DNA of 64,000 bases from Aurantiochytrium sp. KH105 (GCA_003116975.1 BGKB01000278.1:62001-126000); one strand, 5' to 3'; shown: positions 1 to 10,454, counted from the first letter of the stretch. Program-made: numbers and translations. The notes: a model not told the origin generated them from the letters alone.

Positions 1-362
1 GCGGCTGAAGCTGCGTTCTCGCCGGCTAATGCCGGAGCGCTTGCCTCTGTATCCGTATCAAAAGGCGAATTTACTGTCGTATAGTGGTTGTTGGCGGCCA
101 CTTGCACGGCAGTCTCCGCAACTGCCAGAGCTGCCATCGACGGCGGTTTCCCATCGGGCCCAGTGAGGTCGAGTGGCGCATGAAAACCGATTTGTTGGCT
201 CAAAGGAGGAAGGCCGGAATGCTCTTTCGTCGCCACATCCTTTTCCTTTGATGGTGCTTCAAATGGTATTGACGCCACGGTGGTGGCGGCTGACTTCTTT
301 TCGTCTTCAACACCTTGATGCTCTTGCTGAGGATTCCAAGACGGCGCGGCGTCTTGCGACAT
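1..362 (-). CDS. Partial hypothetical protein, 3' end beyond left edge
   Basis: A minus-strand reading frame stays open from an ATG at 362 to the window edge, about 120 residues, with no stop. The encoded segment starts MSQDAAPSWNPQQEHQ and is rich in Ala, Glu, Ser and Pro with no recognisable domain, so it looks like a disordered N-terminal region. The frame is also open upstream to a stop near 501-503 (it reads ...GFEKGRKYGTRQVFGCSP before the ATG). Position 362 may therefore be an internal Met of a longer exon preceded by an intron. Codon choice resembles the other genes here. I do not recognise the family. Confidence 0.5.
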   Translation of the reverse strand, partial: MSQDAAPSWNPQQEHQGVEDEKKSAATTVASIPFEAPSKEKDVATKEHSGLPPLSQQIGFHAPLDLTGPDGKPPSMAALAVAETAVQVAANNHYTTVNSPFDTDTEASAPALAGENAASA

Positions 363-501
363 GGTTGCTCTTGTTTCGTGTGACGGGTCGACGCTTCGCT
401 CGCGCTCCTGTTCAACGGGAGAACAACCAAAGACTTGCCTCGTTCCGTATTTTCTTCCCTTTTCGAAACCTTCTTCTGTCTTGCGATAAAGCCCTTCTTA
501 G

Positions 502-2709
502 ATGAGCATAGCGAGCTTTTGTCAGCTGAAATTCGCGCGTAGAGCAGTGTCGACGATTCTGCAAAGAGCTAGAGCGGCAGCCGCCCAACCCCAAGAGGGG
601 TTGGCGCTAACCCGCAAAGGCCCAGAGATCAACGGTTTTGAACGTTGATGCGCCAGATGAGCCCCCTGCCGAAAGAAACTGCTTTCCTGTAGTCTTTGGG
701 TTCAATGAAGACCTCGCGTGTATCCACAAACAATCGAGCGCGCAAAAAAAGTAAAGGTGTAAACCCCTTTAGGACCCAGTAAAAGAGTTGCACCCTGTGC
801 AGGACGCAATGTGCGTTCAATCACACAATCGGCCGGAAAAACCGAGAGCTTGCGAGAATCACTTCCCAGCAAGCGATCCTCTGTCAATATGACGTCCAGA
901 TCTCAACGTCAGATGCGCCAACGGCCGTCGCAAAGAACGCTGAGGCGAAATAGGAGCTCCGCCACGAGCTGCAAGACGATTTCGCTTTCCAAGAGGCCTT
1001 TTCTCTCTCTCTCGGAGCGGCGGTGGGACAGCGGCTCCGCTCGTGAGATCGGGTCGTTGCAGGCCCGTGTCTCCGTGGCTCTGTACGCCGGGCGCAAGAA
1101 ACGTCGAGCCGAGTGTAGTGGAGTCGTGGCGTCGCGTCGGGTCAAGCCGTGTCGAGTCGACTTGCCTCGAGCACGCCAGGCGATGGAGGCGGAGAGACGC
1201 GTTCAAAACGGCCCCAATGCCTCTCTCGCGCGACCCTCGATCACGCCAGGCGCGGCAGGCGTGGCGGTGCGCTCGCCGGCGCGGCTCCGCGCGTCCTCCA
1301 AGCGGCTCTGCGCGTCCTCCAAGCGCGCTCGCTCGCTCGGGCGGCCGGGCGCGAAGCGGGCGGCCTCTCCTGGCGATCGACGATTGATCTCCCCTCTCTC
1401 TCCCCGTCGCCTCCTTCCGCGCCTAGCCGCGTCTAGGACCCGCTTACCGGATTCCGCCGCCCCTGCTCCGCCCCGCCTCGGCCGCCGGTTCTGAGCGTCG
1501 CTGGGGGGGCGCTGGTCCTAACGTGCCGGCCAACGCCCGATCCGGACGGGACCGATTGGGGGCCCCAGGAGCACCTCTTTGCCGGCGTGGCGAACGGCAA
1601 CCAAGCAGGAGGCGGAGGCAAGGAGGGGAAAAGTAAGGTGATTCGTTTGCCGGGCCAGGCTGGGAGCCGAGGAGCCGCGGTCCGGGACAGGAGGGCGCGA
1701 CCACGAGCATGATCATGATGGGTGGGTGGGTGGGTGGGTGGGGTGGCCTAGGCCCCGCTTTATTTTGGAAAGGACTCCTCCGAGGCTCGTCGCTACCGGT
1801 GTTGCGATGACGGATGGTCGATGGTTTTTCTGCTCTTTTTTTTTTTTTTTCTTTCTTTCTTTCTTTGTAAGGAAGCGAGGAAGTGCACAATGAGGTGAGC
1901 GAGCCTTTTGTTCATCAGGCAGGCCAACAGCCGCACCAACCAGCCAGTCAGCCATGGCCAGCCACTGCCAGTCATCATGATTGGCATGATGCTATGCACA
2001 AGTGGGCCATAGTATGGCAGAACTCGCGGTGACTGCCGTGTCATTCGCAGGCTGTAGCTGCAACTGCCGCTCAATATGGCTGGCCAGCCATCGTCGCTAA
2101 CCTTGTCAACCAATCGATCATTTCTGGCAGAGGCTCACCTCACTCAAAGTCGCCTCCATTGGATGACAAAAAACAAGAACATTCGGTTGATCGACTCATT
2201 TGAGAGAGAGAAGGACGGAAAGGAAAGGAAAGGTAGAAGCCCGTGAAGGCGACACGGTGGTGGGACAAGACGAAGCTCTCTGCCACAGGAATCTGCGAAA
2301 GATGCAATACAGCTTCTGCTGCTACGCCGCTGCCTGCTGCTGCTCCTCCTCCTGCTGCGGATGGTATTCATGATGACGGTGATGGTGGTCTTGGTGGTAG
2401 GCCTGGTGGCGAAGAAGGTGGACTTGTCGCGAAGCAAAGCAGAAAGTAGTCTTGTATAGATGGACAGCAGAAAGAGAAAAGAAAAGGAGAACCATTTTTC
2501 TTTGGCGAAACTGACCGGGATGGCTGGCGGTTGAGGTGGTGCGCCTACTTGAGAAAATAGGAGCCAAAGATGTTGAAGTACGTACAAACGCTGGAGACGA
2601 AAAAGAAAATAGAAACAGTGCAGCTCGAAGGAAGAGCGCAGCAAACAGCAGCGCAGAGATTCTTCAACAACAGAAGCAGGAGAGTGAAAACTTAGGATAG
2701 GCTCTTCTC
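502..2709. other. Intergenic / 5' region with low-complexity DNA
   Basis: This stretch lies upstream of the left-edge gene and downstream of the LRRC57-like gene. It has CpG-rich sequence around 900-1500, a G-run array (1720-1743) and a T15 run followed by CTTT repeats (1836-1866). Minus-strand frames at 629-887 (reading ...FPADCVIERTLRPAQGATL...) look partly coding and could be upstream exons of the left-edge gene, but I cannot fix splice sites. The other open frames have low-complexity Arg/Ser/Pro composition and are not credible genes. Confidence 0.5.
1720..1743 (+). repeat. (GGGT)n G-quadruplex-type array
   Basis: Six consecutive runs of at least three G, separated by single T, on the plus strand. 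This is the classical arrangement for a very stable intramolecular G-quadruplex with one-base loops. It lies in non-coding DNA between two minus-strand genes. Confidence 0.85.
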
Positions 2710-3994
2710 TCACTCGAGACCGCAAATGGAGCGATCCGTGTCGGTCATGCCACCAGCAATCTGTTTGCTGACGAGCGCTTTGCGCTTTTCATCAAACTTA
2801 GGCCAGCCCGGAGACGCCATCAGCTGCTCTTTCGTGATCTGATTGCCCTCAACGCGAAGTCTGCCAAGGGCGGCAGCCTCCAAGACAGGAACGGGGATGC
2901 TGTGAAGACGATTAGATGCGAGCAAAAGCGTCTGGAGACTCATACTGGCGCCGAGGCCATCCTCGATGGTGGTGATGCGATTATGAGAGAGGTTGACTGA
3001 AAGAAGTCGCGAAAGGTTCGCAAGCCAAGCAGGGACCGTAGTAATGGCGTTCTCGCTCATGTCGAGTTCCACAAGAGAGGTCACATTGCCTACACTTGCC
3101 GGCACCTCTTGCAGTCGGTTCTGAGACACAGTCAATTGTTTGATGGACGCAGGCAACGCCGGAAGCGTAGTCAGCTGGTTGGCATCGAGCTTGAGCTGAA
3201 CATTGTACATGATGAACGAGGATCAACGACCCGGAAAGGGGGCAATCAGGGGGGTGAGGACAGAGTTAAAAGAGAAATCGTGGCGAGAGATTCCGAACGT
3301 CAGTCAGTCAGTCAGTCAGTAAGTCAATCAAGGTCGATCGCAAAGGCTCGGCTCGCGAGGAGTCGACGAAAAGTAGGTAGAGGTTGTGGACACCATTTCT
3401 CGATTCTCGTCTGATTATGGATTGATTGCATGAAACGTACCGTCTGTAACGCAGCGAGCGCTTCAAGGCCGCTTGGCAACGAGGTGATTTTGTTGTGCGA
3501 CAAATTGAGAGTCTTCAGCTTGGTGAGACGGCTCAGATCGACTGGCACGAGCGTAATCTGGTTGCTGCGAAGGTCGAGGGTACGAAGCTACGTGTGCGTG
3601 TGTACGAGAGAAAGAAACGAGATTTTACCATTGATCTCGAGATGTTAGTCAGATGTCATTACGCTTGAGCTCAAATGCGAGATTGAGATTGAGATGCACG
3701 AGGAGGTCGAGGCTTTATCGATGTAGCATCAGCAGCACACCCCAAATTTGCAAGCCCCGACCCGACCGTCTGGAAACGTACCTTGTCGATGCCAAACACC
3801 CGGGCAGGGATTTCTTTGAGTCGTGCACCTTCGAGCCCGAGGACGCCGGATTGTGCCGCGCGTTCGATTTTCTCGCGCTGCGCAGCCTTGCTCGTCTGCC
3901 CGTGCTGGGTAGCCTTTGCTGCGGCACGCGCTCCTCGCGCCGTTTGCGCGGTGTCCATATTGTCGACCGTGCCCCCCGAGCAGCACGCGCCCAT
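2710..3994 (-). CDS. LRRC57-like leucine-rich repeat protein, three exons
   Basis: Spliced model: exon 1 3994-3782, exon 2 3587-3441, exon 3 3195-2710 (281 residues). All exons join in phase with GT-AG introns and GTACGT donors. The joins restore the repeat pattern: IDK|LRTLDL at the first and LQT|LKLDAN at the second. The N-terminus MGACCSGG is a strong N-myristoylation site with adjacent cysteines for palmitoylation, so membrane anchoring is likely. About eight LxxLxLxxNxL repeats follow, ending in a cap reading EGNQITKEQLM. Order, acylated start and C-terminal cap resemble LRRC57. Such proteins are adaptors, and the binding partner is unknown. Length is a little above the roughly 240 residues of animal LRRC57. 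Confidence 0.88.
3196..3440 (-). other. Intron 2 of LRRC57-like gene
   Basis: GT-AG intron of 245 nt. Donor GTACGTTTCATG follows LQT, and the acceptor ATGTTCAG precedes CTCAAGCTC. It contains a CAGT tetranucleotide repeat (about 3301-3320, plus orientation). Joining gives the repeat core LQTLKLDANQL. Confidence 0.88.
3588..3781 (-). other. Intron 1 of LRRC57-like gene
   Basis: GT-AG intron of 194 nt. Donor GTACGTTTCC follows the Lys codon of IDK, and the acceptor CACGTAG precedes CTTCGTACC (LRT). Removing it keeps phase 0 and completes a leucine-rich repeat. Confidence 0.88.
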
Positions 3995-4460
3995 GATGAC
4001 GAAAAACGCGTGCGCCGCGCCCTGCGGAGGACTAGAATACGCGCGAAGGATGAAGAAAAGGTGGGCGTAGAGGGCGGAAGCGGGGGCGCGTGCTCGGGGC
4101 CGCGGGAGCGAAGCTGATCGAGGTAACCTGGCAACCCAGCGTCTCAAGAGACACGCTTTTCGCTTTTCGCTTTTCATTGCCCTGGCTGGTCAAGCCCATT
4201 TTATAGTTGACAACAATAAATGACAGTGACTGACAACTCACTGTCAGCTTTCAAGTGAAAATCAGAAAGAACAAGGTGAACTTGATGAAAAATGATTTTT
4301 GTTGGTGTCATAAACAACCCCACAAGGCCTACAGAAGACAAGTCATCTCCTTTTAGTGCGCGATAAAAGTAAGCGTCAGCAGTTTCCTTCAGTTCGACAT
4401 AGCTCTACTCCTAAGTAAGCGAGTCTCCTTGACTTGTCTTGGGCCAACTATTGATGAGAA
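3995..4460. other. Intergenic spacer
   Basis: Region between the LRRC57-like start and the stop of the first sulfatase, both on the minus strand. An extension of the LRR frame to 4177 is open but low in complexity, and is probably 5' UTR. An AATAAA-like AT-rich patch lies near 4215. No gene is seen. Confidence 0.5.
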
Positions 4461-6032
4461 TCACTCCGGAATCTCGTCACTGCTGTTCTCTTCCAGCGTT
4501 CTAACTCTGTACGCAAAAGACTTGAAGGTTGGCAAGGAGGGACACTCGGTCTTGTCAGAGTGCCCGTCTTTCTTAATGTCATTGGCGAGCTTCTGCAACT
4601 TCTTGCCATACGACTTCCAGTCCTTCTTCTTTTTGTGGAAAATGTTCTCTGCCGGACTTTTGCCGAGATCAAAGATTTTGCGCTTTTGATCCGCGTTGTA
4701 CTTGAAGTCGTTGCACGTGATGGCCAGTTGGGCCCGGCTTCCCTCGATGACGAGCGGCTGGCCCTCGCGCACATTTGTAGCAGAGTCGATGTCGCACATG
4801 GTCTGCCACAGACTGAAGCTATCGCGGCCATCCTCGGCTCCAATTTCTGCACCGGTCATTTCTGCAAAAGTCGCAAAGAGATCAACCTGGCTCACAGCCT
4901 CGGACCACTTGGTGCCTGCCTGAATTCCATTGGGCCAGTGCATGATGAAGGGGACGCGATGGCCACCCTCCCACAGAGTCCTCTTGGCGCCAGCGAAGAT
5001 GGACGTGGATTCAAGACCAGTCGCGCGAAATTTGCCGGGCCCCTCGGGACCGTTGTCACTCGAGTAGATGATCAGCGTGTCATTGTAGACGCCAAGATCC
5101 TGAAGTTTCTGCATGATCTCGCCCAGACGAAAGTCAGTTTCTTCGAGGAAGTCGGCGTATGCACCGTAGTTGTTCGTGCCCGCAAAATCCGGATGCGGTA
5201 CGTGCGGAAGGTGGGGCGCAGTGACCGGGATGTAGATGAAAAAAGGTTGCTCTGGCCGGGTCGTAACGTGCGTCTCGATCATCTGCATCGCCTCTGTCGT
5301 GATGTTGGACATGCAGTATTCTGCGCGAAAGGTGCTGCCGACACTAGTCTTTCCATTGGTGGTGTAGGGAAAACGCAAGAGATAGGTCTTGCAGAAATTT
5401 CTTTCGTCAATGACGGGCGGGCAAGAGAGTTGCTTGTTGGAAACCTTTTTGGTGTACACGGAGGGTTTCTCCGTAAAGGTGCGGTTCCGAATGTACGCCA
5501 ATTTCCCGTAGTTCATTGAGGCGGGGATGCCAAAGAACTCGTCAAAGCCGACGTCTGCCGGCCCACCGTAGATCTCGCCTTCGAGGTCTTCGGGGATGTC
5601 CATGCCGAGATGCCATTTGCCAGACATGTAGGTCCGGTATCCGACGCTCTTGAGGAGAGAGGCCAGCGTTGCATAGCCAGGGACCATGGGCGTGGCTGAT
5701 GCGCCAATGGCGCCTCCGCCTCCCCTTTCCCGAAAGGCATATACGCCGGTGAGAATAGCGAAGCGCGACGGCGTGCACACGACTGCTGCCGAGTGGCCAT
5801 TGGTGTACTCGAGGCCTCCGTCTGCGAGCGCTTCGAGGTTGGGCATGCTGAGAATCTCCGGGTTATACTTTTGCCGGTCGCCATAGCCCTGATCGTCCGT
5901 GTAAAAGATGACTACGTTCGGCTTGGCAACCTCGTCGCAGGCTGCCTCTCCATGCGTTGCGTCGAGGGCCAGGGCCGCGACCACTAGCACAAGACCGCGC
6001 GCCAGCACTGCGCGCATGCTGGAGCTGCGCAT
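4461..6032 (-). CDS. Secreted sulfatase (arylsulfatase family), copy 1
   Basis: Type I sulfatase of 523 residues that hydrolyses sulfate esters. The sulfatase signature C-T-P-S-R-x-A-x-L-T-G starts at Cys86, which is predicted to become the catalytic formylglycine. The N-terminal metal-binding DD pair is in FYTDDQGYGD (about 46-47), and SGKWHLG (about 137-143) is the second signature. Residues 1-30 form a signal peptide ending HGEA, so the enzyme is secreted or lysosomal. In-frame Met at 6032 and 6017 both give a usable signal. The gene is intronless and has a close paralogue at 8889-10454 on the same strand, which implies tandem duplication. The substrate is unknown, though sulfated polysaccharides are likely for a marine osmotroph (inference). 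Confidence 0.94.
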   Translation of the reverse strand: MRSSSMRAVLARGLVLVVAALALDATHGEAACDEVAKPNVVIFYTDDQGYGDRQKYNPEILSMPNLEALADGGLEYTNGHSAAVVCTPSRFAILTGVYAFRERGGGGAIGASATPMVPGYATLASLLKSVGYRTYMSGKWHLGMDIPEDLEGEIYGGPADVGFDEFFGIPASMNYGKLAYIRNRTFTEKPSVYTKKVSNKQLSCPPVIDERNFCKTYLLRFPYTTNGKTSVGSTFRAEYCMSNITTEAMQMIETHVTTRPEQPFFIYIPVTAPHLPHVPHPDFAGTNNYGAYADFLEETDFRLGEIMQKLQDLGVYNDTLIIYSSDNGPEGPGKFRATGLESTSIFAGAKRTLWEGGHRVPFIMHWPNGIQAGTKWSEAVSQVDLFATFAEMTGAEIGAEDGRDSFSLWQTMCDIDSATNVREGQPLVIEGSRAQLAITCNDFKYNADQKRKIFDLGKSPAENIFHKKKKDWKSYGKKLQKLANDIKKDGHSDKTECPSLPTFKSFAYRVRTLEENSSDEIPE

Positions 6033-6249
6033 TCCTGCTGTTCTTGGCTTGCTCTGCGTCTCCGTCAGTCAGACGCTGGCGCTCCGCAGATTGTTTGTCC
6101 TCCTCCTCGGGTTGCTTGCTGCTTGTCTGCAGGGCCGGGCGCGCGCGCGCGCGTCACCACTCCTCCGAGGTCTCGCTCGAGTTTATGTTTTGCTCGTTGC
6201 GAAAGCAGCAGCAGCAGCTGCAGCGGCAGCAGCAGAGTTGGGCGCGGCT

Positions 6250-6295
6250 GATCGATCGATCGATCGATCAATCAATCAATCACTCACTCGACCAC
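6250..6295. repeat. GATC/AATC/ACTC tetranucleotide repeats
   Basis: (GATC)5 passes into (AATC)3 and then (ACTC) units, about 220 nt upstream of the first sulfatase start codon. Confidence 0.85.
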
Positions 6296-7502
6296 TCGAC
6301 GGACTGTGCTCCGCGCGCCATCATTGCACGCACGCACGCGCACGCGGTTTGCCGCACTTGCCGCGCGCCCTTTCCCCACTTGCCACGGCCGCGCGCAAGT
6401 GGCTTATATCTGAAACCGGCGGGGCCCGCCACCTCCCGAGACCGTCTCTTCGCGCAGGCTTCTTTTGGCCGCACACTCTCAACTCCTCTCTCTCTCTCTC
6501 TCCCCCTTCTTCCCTTCTTTTTTCCCTCTTTTTCTGTCCTCTTTCTTTCTTTTCTTCCCCCTCAGGCCCCCTCTCTGCCGCCTCCGAGCCGCACGCGCCC
6601 CGCGCCGGGGCGCCAGAGAGGGCCCGGGACCGCCGCCGCGGCGCGGCGCCGGGACCGGCTGCACCGGCGGCGCGGCACGGCCCGCGCGGGACGCGGCGCA
6701 CGCCCCGCCGCCGCTTGCTGTTGCTCGCTTGCTTTGCTTCCGCGCTCCCGCGCGCGGCTGAGCCGGCACGCAGGGCTTTGCTCGTTACTATGTTGCTTGT
6801 TTTCTTTTCTTGTTTTCTTTTTTTCTCCTTCTTTCTTATTTTCCTTCTTGCTCCGTGACCACCAACAGGCAGTCGCAGCCGCCGCAGAAGGCTAACGTGC
6901 ATGAAAATGGACCACCCATGAAAGCCTGGCAGGGTCGATCCGCGTCGCAGATTGTGCACGCAGACGGCGGCGCCTGGCTGCTCTGGCCGCCCGGCCGGCC
7001 TCGGAATCTCGAGCTGGCGAGGCGACTTGCGCTGGAAGTATACTTGCTCCGGAAGTAGAAGTAGCCTGGAGCGCACATGCGCTTGGTCAGTCGTGATCGA
7101 TTGATCGATCGATCGCTGCCGCTGCCGCTGCCGGCAGGAGCAGCGGAAGCTAATTCAACCGCCAGATGTACGGCAGGGTGCTGGCGCAGCTGTAGAGCTT
7201 GCGCGGAGGGGCAAATGGTGGATGGGTGGAAGGATGGCCGTGGATTGGCGACTGCGACTAGGATCACTGCGAGCGACAGCGAGGCGCTGGCGACCACGGC
7301 GCCAGTCCTCTGCGTGCTGACTGTGGGAGGGGTGTGTGCTTGTGGTGGATGGACGAGAGAAGAAGTGACAGTGAAACATGTAAAACAGCGGTGGCGGCTG
7401 CGGCGCGAATTGTCTGTCGAGACTGACTGGCTTGGCCGCTGCCGCTCGTCGCCTGCTCGCATTCGCTCGCTCGCTCGCTCGCTCGTAAACCGCTAGAATT
7501 AT

Positions 7503-7521
7503 CCCCCCCCCCCCCCCCCCC
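7503..7521. repeat. C19 homopolymer
   Basis: Nineteen consecutive C, flanked on the left by GCTC repeats. The length is likely to be error-prone in assembly. Confidence 0.9.
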
Positions 7522-8577
7522 GGGTAGCCGGACACCCATCTGACTAGCTCTTCAGCCGGCTCCAGGCCTCCGTCGCGTGGTTGCAGAAATGAAAGCATGT
7601 ACGGGGGGCGCATGCTGCCGCCCCCTCGCGCTATTCTCAGCTGCAGCTAGTGGAAACCCTAAGAGCTGGGCCGCGCTCGGAGGCGAATCGCTGCAGCTCT
7701 CCCTGCTGCAGCTTGCTACAATGCTACTTGCACGCGACACGGACCGGGGCTGTGCTCTGCTCTCGGAAGCCTCGGCGAAGGCTCGCGCGCCGTCGCGGAA
7801 AGCCGCCGCGCCAGCAAGGTGTCCAGTTGATCGGCAGCGATGCCCCTGCGAGCGATCAAGTGACCATCCTGCACACGGTTTTGCTGGCCACAGCGAGCCG
7901 TTACGGTGGACACGCGGAGTCCAAGAGGACCGGTCGGTCCGTCGGGCCTGTCGCGGCGCTTGCTGTTGACGCCGTCCATCGCGGGCGAACGAGTACTCTG
8001 CTCTGCAGCTGGCTGCTCTAGCGCAAGACCATCGCATCGACCGCCGCGAAGGCGAGCCTCAAGGAGGTCAATTTGCCGCTGCTTGCCTATGATGGACGCG
8101 ACCTGGCTTTTGCTTGCTTGCGGCTTGCTTGCGGCTTGCTTGACTCGAAGTGTCACTGGGACTCACACGAACCGGAGACACACGGCATTTGGTCTCGGAG
8201 AAGCGATGGCAACTGTCAACGTGGCAGTGGCGCGGTGGCGGCCAGCTGCCGGACAGGAGGGGAGGGGAAATGAAGGACAGACACGAGATTGCAGAGAGCG
8301 AGGGAGGGCGTCACGGGATCGGGACAGTCTCGAGATTGATCATCTATCTCGACGCAGGTAGTTGAGGCAGGGGCAGCAAAGGAGTGGCAGGGTCACCGGC
8401 CATGGTGGCAGCGGCTTGCTCGAGCGAAGTGAGGACAGGCACAAGGTTGGCTGTGGCGTCGTCGATTAGAAAATGCTGTCGGAGCTGAACTGCTCGGACG
8501 TGTCCCGGATCAGTTCAGATTTCCTCCGACGGAAGTTAGCTTTCTCCCAGCTCTAGGTAGCGCTTTGCTGTGTTTCA

Positions 8578-8600
8578 GCACGTCGGACGAATCGACGTGC
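8578..8600. other. Small inverted repeat
   Basis: GCACGTC (8578-8584) and GACGTGC (8594-8600) are perfectly complementary with a 9-nt loop. The function is not known. Confidence 0.5.
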
Positions 8601-8643
8601 CTGACCTCTATTTACAATGATTGATCACCGACGAGTTCTCTTA

Positions 8644-8758
8644 TTTCGCCACTTGAAGAACACTGTTTTTACGAACATTGACCACGCGACCGGTCTTCTA
8701 ATTTCGTCACTTGGAGAACACTTATTTTACGAACATTGATCGACCTACGACCCATCTT
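8644..8758. repeat. 58-nt imperfect direct repeat
   Basis: Two adjacent copies begin TTTCGCCACTTGAAGAACAC (8644) and TTTCGTCACTTGGAGAACAC (8702). Each continues into a T-rich run and TTTACGAACATTGA, then diverges. They lie about 130 nt beyond the stop codon of sulfatase copy 2. Confidence 0.8.
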
Positions 8759-8888
8759 GCCAAATGGAGGCGTCAAGGAAAATGAATTCGGGTACTGTGA
8801 ACTTGCGAAACCTCCAACTTCGGAACGACAAGCGACCGCCCCTGGAACAAAGAACATTTTCGTTTCTCGTCGTTTCTCATCATCATCA

Positions 8889-10454
8889 TCAGAGGTTTCT
8901 GTACGCATCCGTGTCAGGACAAAGCGTACTCTCGCTATGACCATTCCTCTGGACTTCCTTCCAAATGTTCTTCATGGCCTTGCCAAACTTGCGACGCTTG
9001 CCCCGGATTTTTGCGCTCTTGTTCTCCTCGGGATGCTCTTGCAAATCGTACAGGCGACTCTTCTTCTTGGAGTTGAACTTGATATCATCGCAGACCACCG
9101 CGAGCTTGGCCTTGTCATCCTCAATTACCAGAGGCTGGCCCTCCCTCACATTGCTTGCAGACGCAATGTCGCACATCGGCTGCCAAATGCTGAAACTGTC
9201 GCGACCATCCTCGTCCGATGCTAGCGTAGCGCCCGTCATTTCCGCAAGGGTTGCAAAGAGATCGACTTGGCTCACAGCCTCAGTCCAGGTCGTGCCCGCC
9301 TCAATGCCATCCGGCCATTGCATAATGAACGGGACGCGGTGTCCACCTTCCCAGAGGTCTCGTTTCTCGCCTTTGTAAATGGACGTCGACAAAAGTCCTG
9401 TCTTGACAAAGTCTTTCTTCTCCTCAGGCCCATTGTCGCTTGTGTATATCACAAGCGTCTCGTCCTGGATACCAAGGTCTTGGAGCGCTTGCAGAACCTG
9501 CCCAAGACGAAAGTCAATCTCTTCCAAAAAGTCTGCGTAGGCACCGTACTCGTTCTTGCCCGCAAAGTCCGGGTGTGGCGCATGCGGAAGGTGAGGCGCG
9601 GTCACCGACAGGTACATGAAAAATGGCTGATCGCTGTACGACGTCATGTGGCCTTGAATCATCCGGATGGCCTCATAGGTAAAGTTTGAAAGGCAATAGT
9701 CTGCCCGAAAAGAAGCCCCCACCGAAATCGGATGGTCTTTACTGCTGTCGGAATAAGGAAACTCCAAGCTAAACGTCTTGCAAAACTTGCCCCTCTTCTT
9801 CGTAGGGCACGAGCTTTGCGCATAGAGGTCTTTTGCCGTGTACACGTCGGGAGGCTCGGTGAAAGTACTGTCACGAATGTACGCCAGGTTTCCGTAGTTC
9901 ATCGAAGCTGGAATGCCAAAGAACTCGTCGAAACCAACGTCTACCGGTCCTCCATTTATCTCGCCGTTCTCCTTGTCCTCGGGGATATCCATGCCAAGAT
10001 GCCACTTGCCAGACATGTACGTGCGGTATCCCACGGTCTTGAGAAGAGAGGCCAATGTTGCGTGACCTGGGACCATGGGTGTCGCGTCAGACTCCACCGC
10101 TCCACCGCTCGGGTTTTGCCGGAAAGCGTAGACTCCCGTCAGAATCGCAAAACGCGAGGGCGTGCAGACGGTGGCTGCAGAGTGACCATTCGTGAACTCG
10201 AGGCCGTTTTCTGCCAGAGTCTCGAGGTTTGGCATACTCAGGATGTCTCCATTGTACTTTTCACGGTCACCGAAGCCTTGGTCGTCGGTGTAGAAGATGA
10301 GCACATTTGGCTTGACCGTCTCGCTGCACGCGACCGCCCCAGCAACATCGCAGGCGTGGTGGCAAAGGAGAAGCGCTGCAGTCAGGATTGCTGCGCGGCT
10401 GTGCCCGCCATGGGCGCGCCCTCGCCCGTCGTTCTTGCGCACGGAGCCTGTCAT
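8889..10454 (-). CDS. Secreted sulfatase (arylsulfatase family), copy 2
   Basis: Type I sulfatase of 521 residues and a close paralogue of the 4461-6032 gene. Cys97 lies in C-T-P-S-R-F-A-I-L-T-G and is the expected formylglycine position. The metal site FYTDDQGFGD and the segment MSGKWHLGMDIPED are conserved between the copies. The N-terminus is basic (MTGSVRKNDGRG...) followed by a hydrophobic stretch (AAILTAALLLCHH), consistent with a secretory signal or signal anchor. No intron is seen. The two copies differ most in the signal region and the lysine-rich C-terminus, so they may act on different substrates (inference). A TGC-repeat tract lies 55 nt upstream of the start. Confidence 0.94.
   Translation of the reverse strand: MTGSVRKNDGRGRAHGGHSRAAILTAALLLCHHACDVAGAVACSETVKPNVLIFYTDDQGFGDREKYNGDILSMPNLETLAENGLEFTNGHSAATVCTPSRFAILTGVYAFRQNPSGGAVESDATPMVPGHATLASLLKTVGYRTYMSGKWHLGMDIPEDKENGEINGGPVDVGFDEFFGIPASMNYGNLAYIRDSTFTEPPDVYTAKDLYAQSSCPTKKRGKFCKTFSLEFPYSDSSKDHPISVGASFRADYCLSNFTYEAIRMIQGHMTSYSDQPFFMYLSVTAPHLPHAPHPDFAGKNEYGAYADFLEEIDFRLGQVLQALQDLGIQDETLVIYTSDNGPEEKKDFVKTGLLSTSIYKGEKRDLWEGGHRVPFIMQWPDGIEAGTTWTEAVSQVDLFATLAEMTGATLASDEDGRDSFSIWQPMCDIASASNVREGQPLVIEDDKAKLAVVCDDIKFNSKKKSRLYDLQEHPEENKSAKIRGKRRKFGKAMKNIWKEVQRNGHSESTLCPDTDAYRNL

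Larger units (their letters stand above)
6033..8888. other. 2.86-kb spacer between tandem sulfatases
   Basis: No convincing gene. Contents include AGC-rich and GATC/AATC repeats (6205-6290), a CT-rich stretch (6484-6560), very GC-rich sequence (6590-6780), a second GATCGATC block (7095-7112), a GCTC tract followed by C19 (7462-7521), and a 58-nt direct repeat (8644-8758). Open frames here are Arg/Ser/Pro-rich on all strands and are typical of GC-rich non-coding DNA. Confidence 0.55.

Noticed and set aside
811-1494. Long plus-strand open frame
   Set aside because: Arg/Ser-rich translation with frames open on both strands in GC-rich repeats. No domain and no codon bias like the real genes.
2144-2725. 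193-codon minus frame after the LRRC57-like stop
   Set aside because: Phe/Ser/Arg-rich, with no motif. It is most likely 3' UTR and flank.
6836-8361. Several overlapping open frames in the sulfatase spacer
   Set aside because: They are open on both strands and low in complexity, with no conserved motif.
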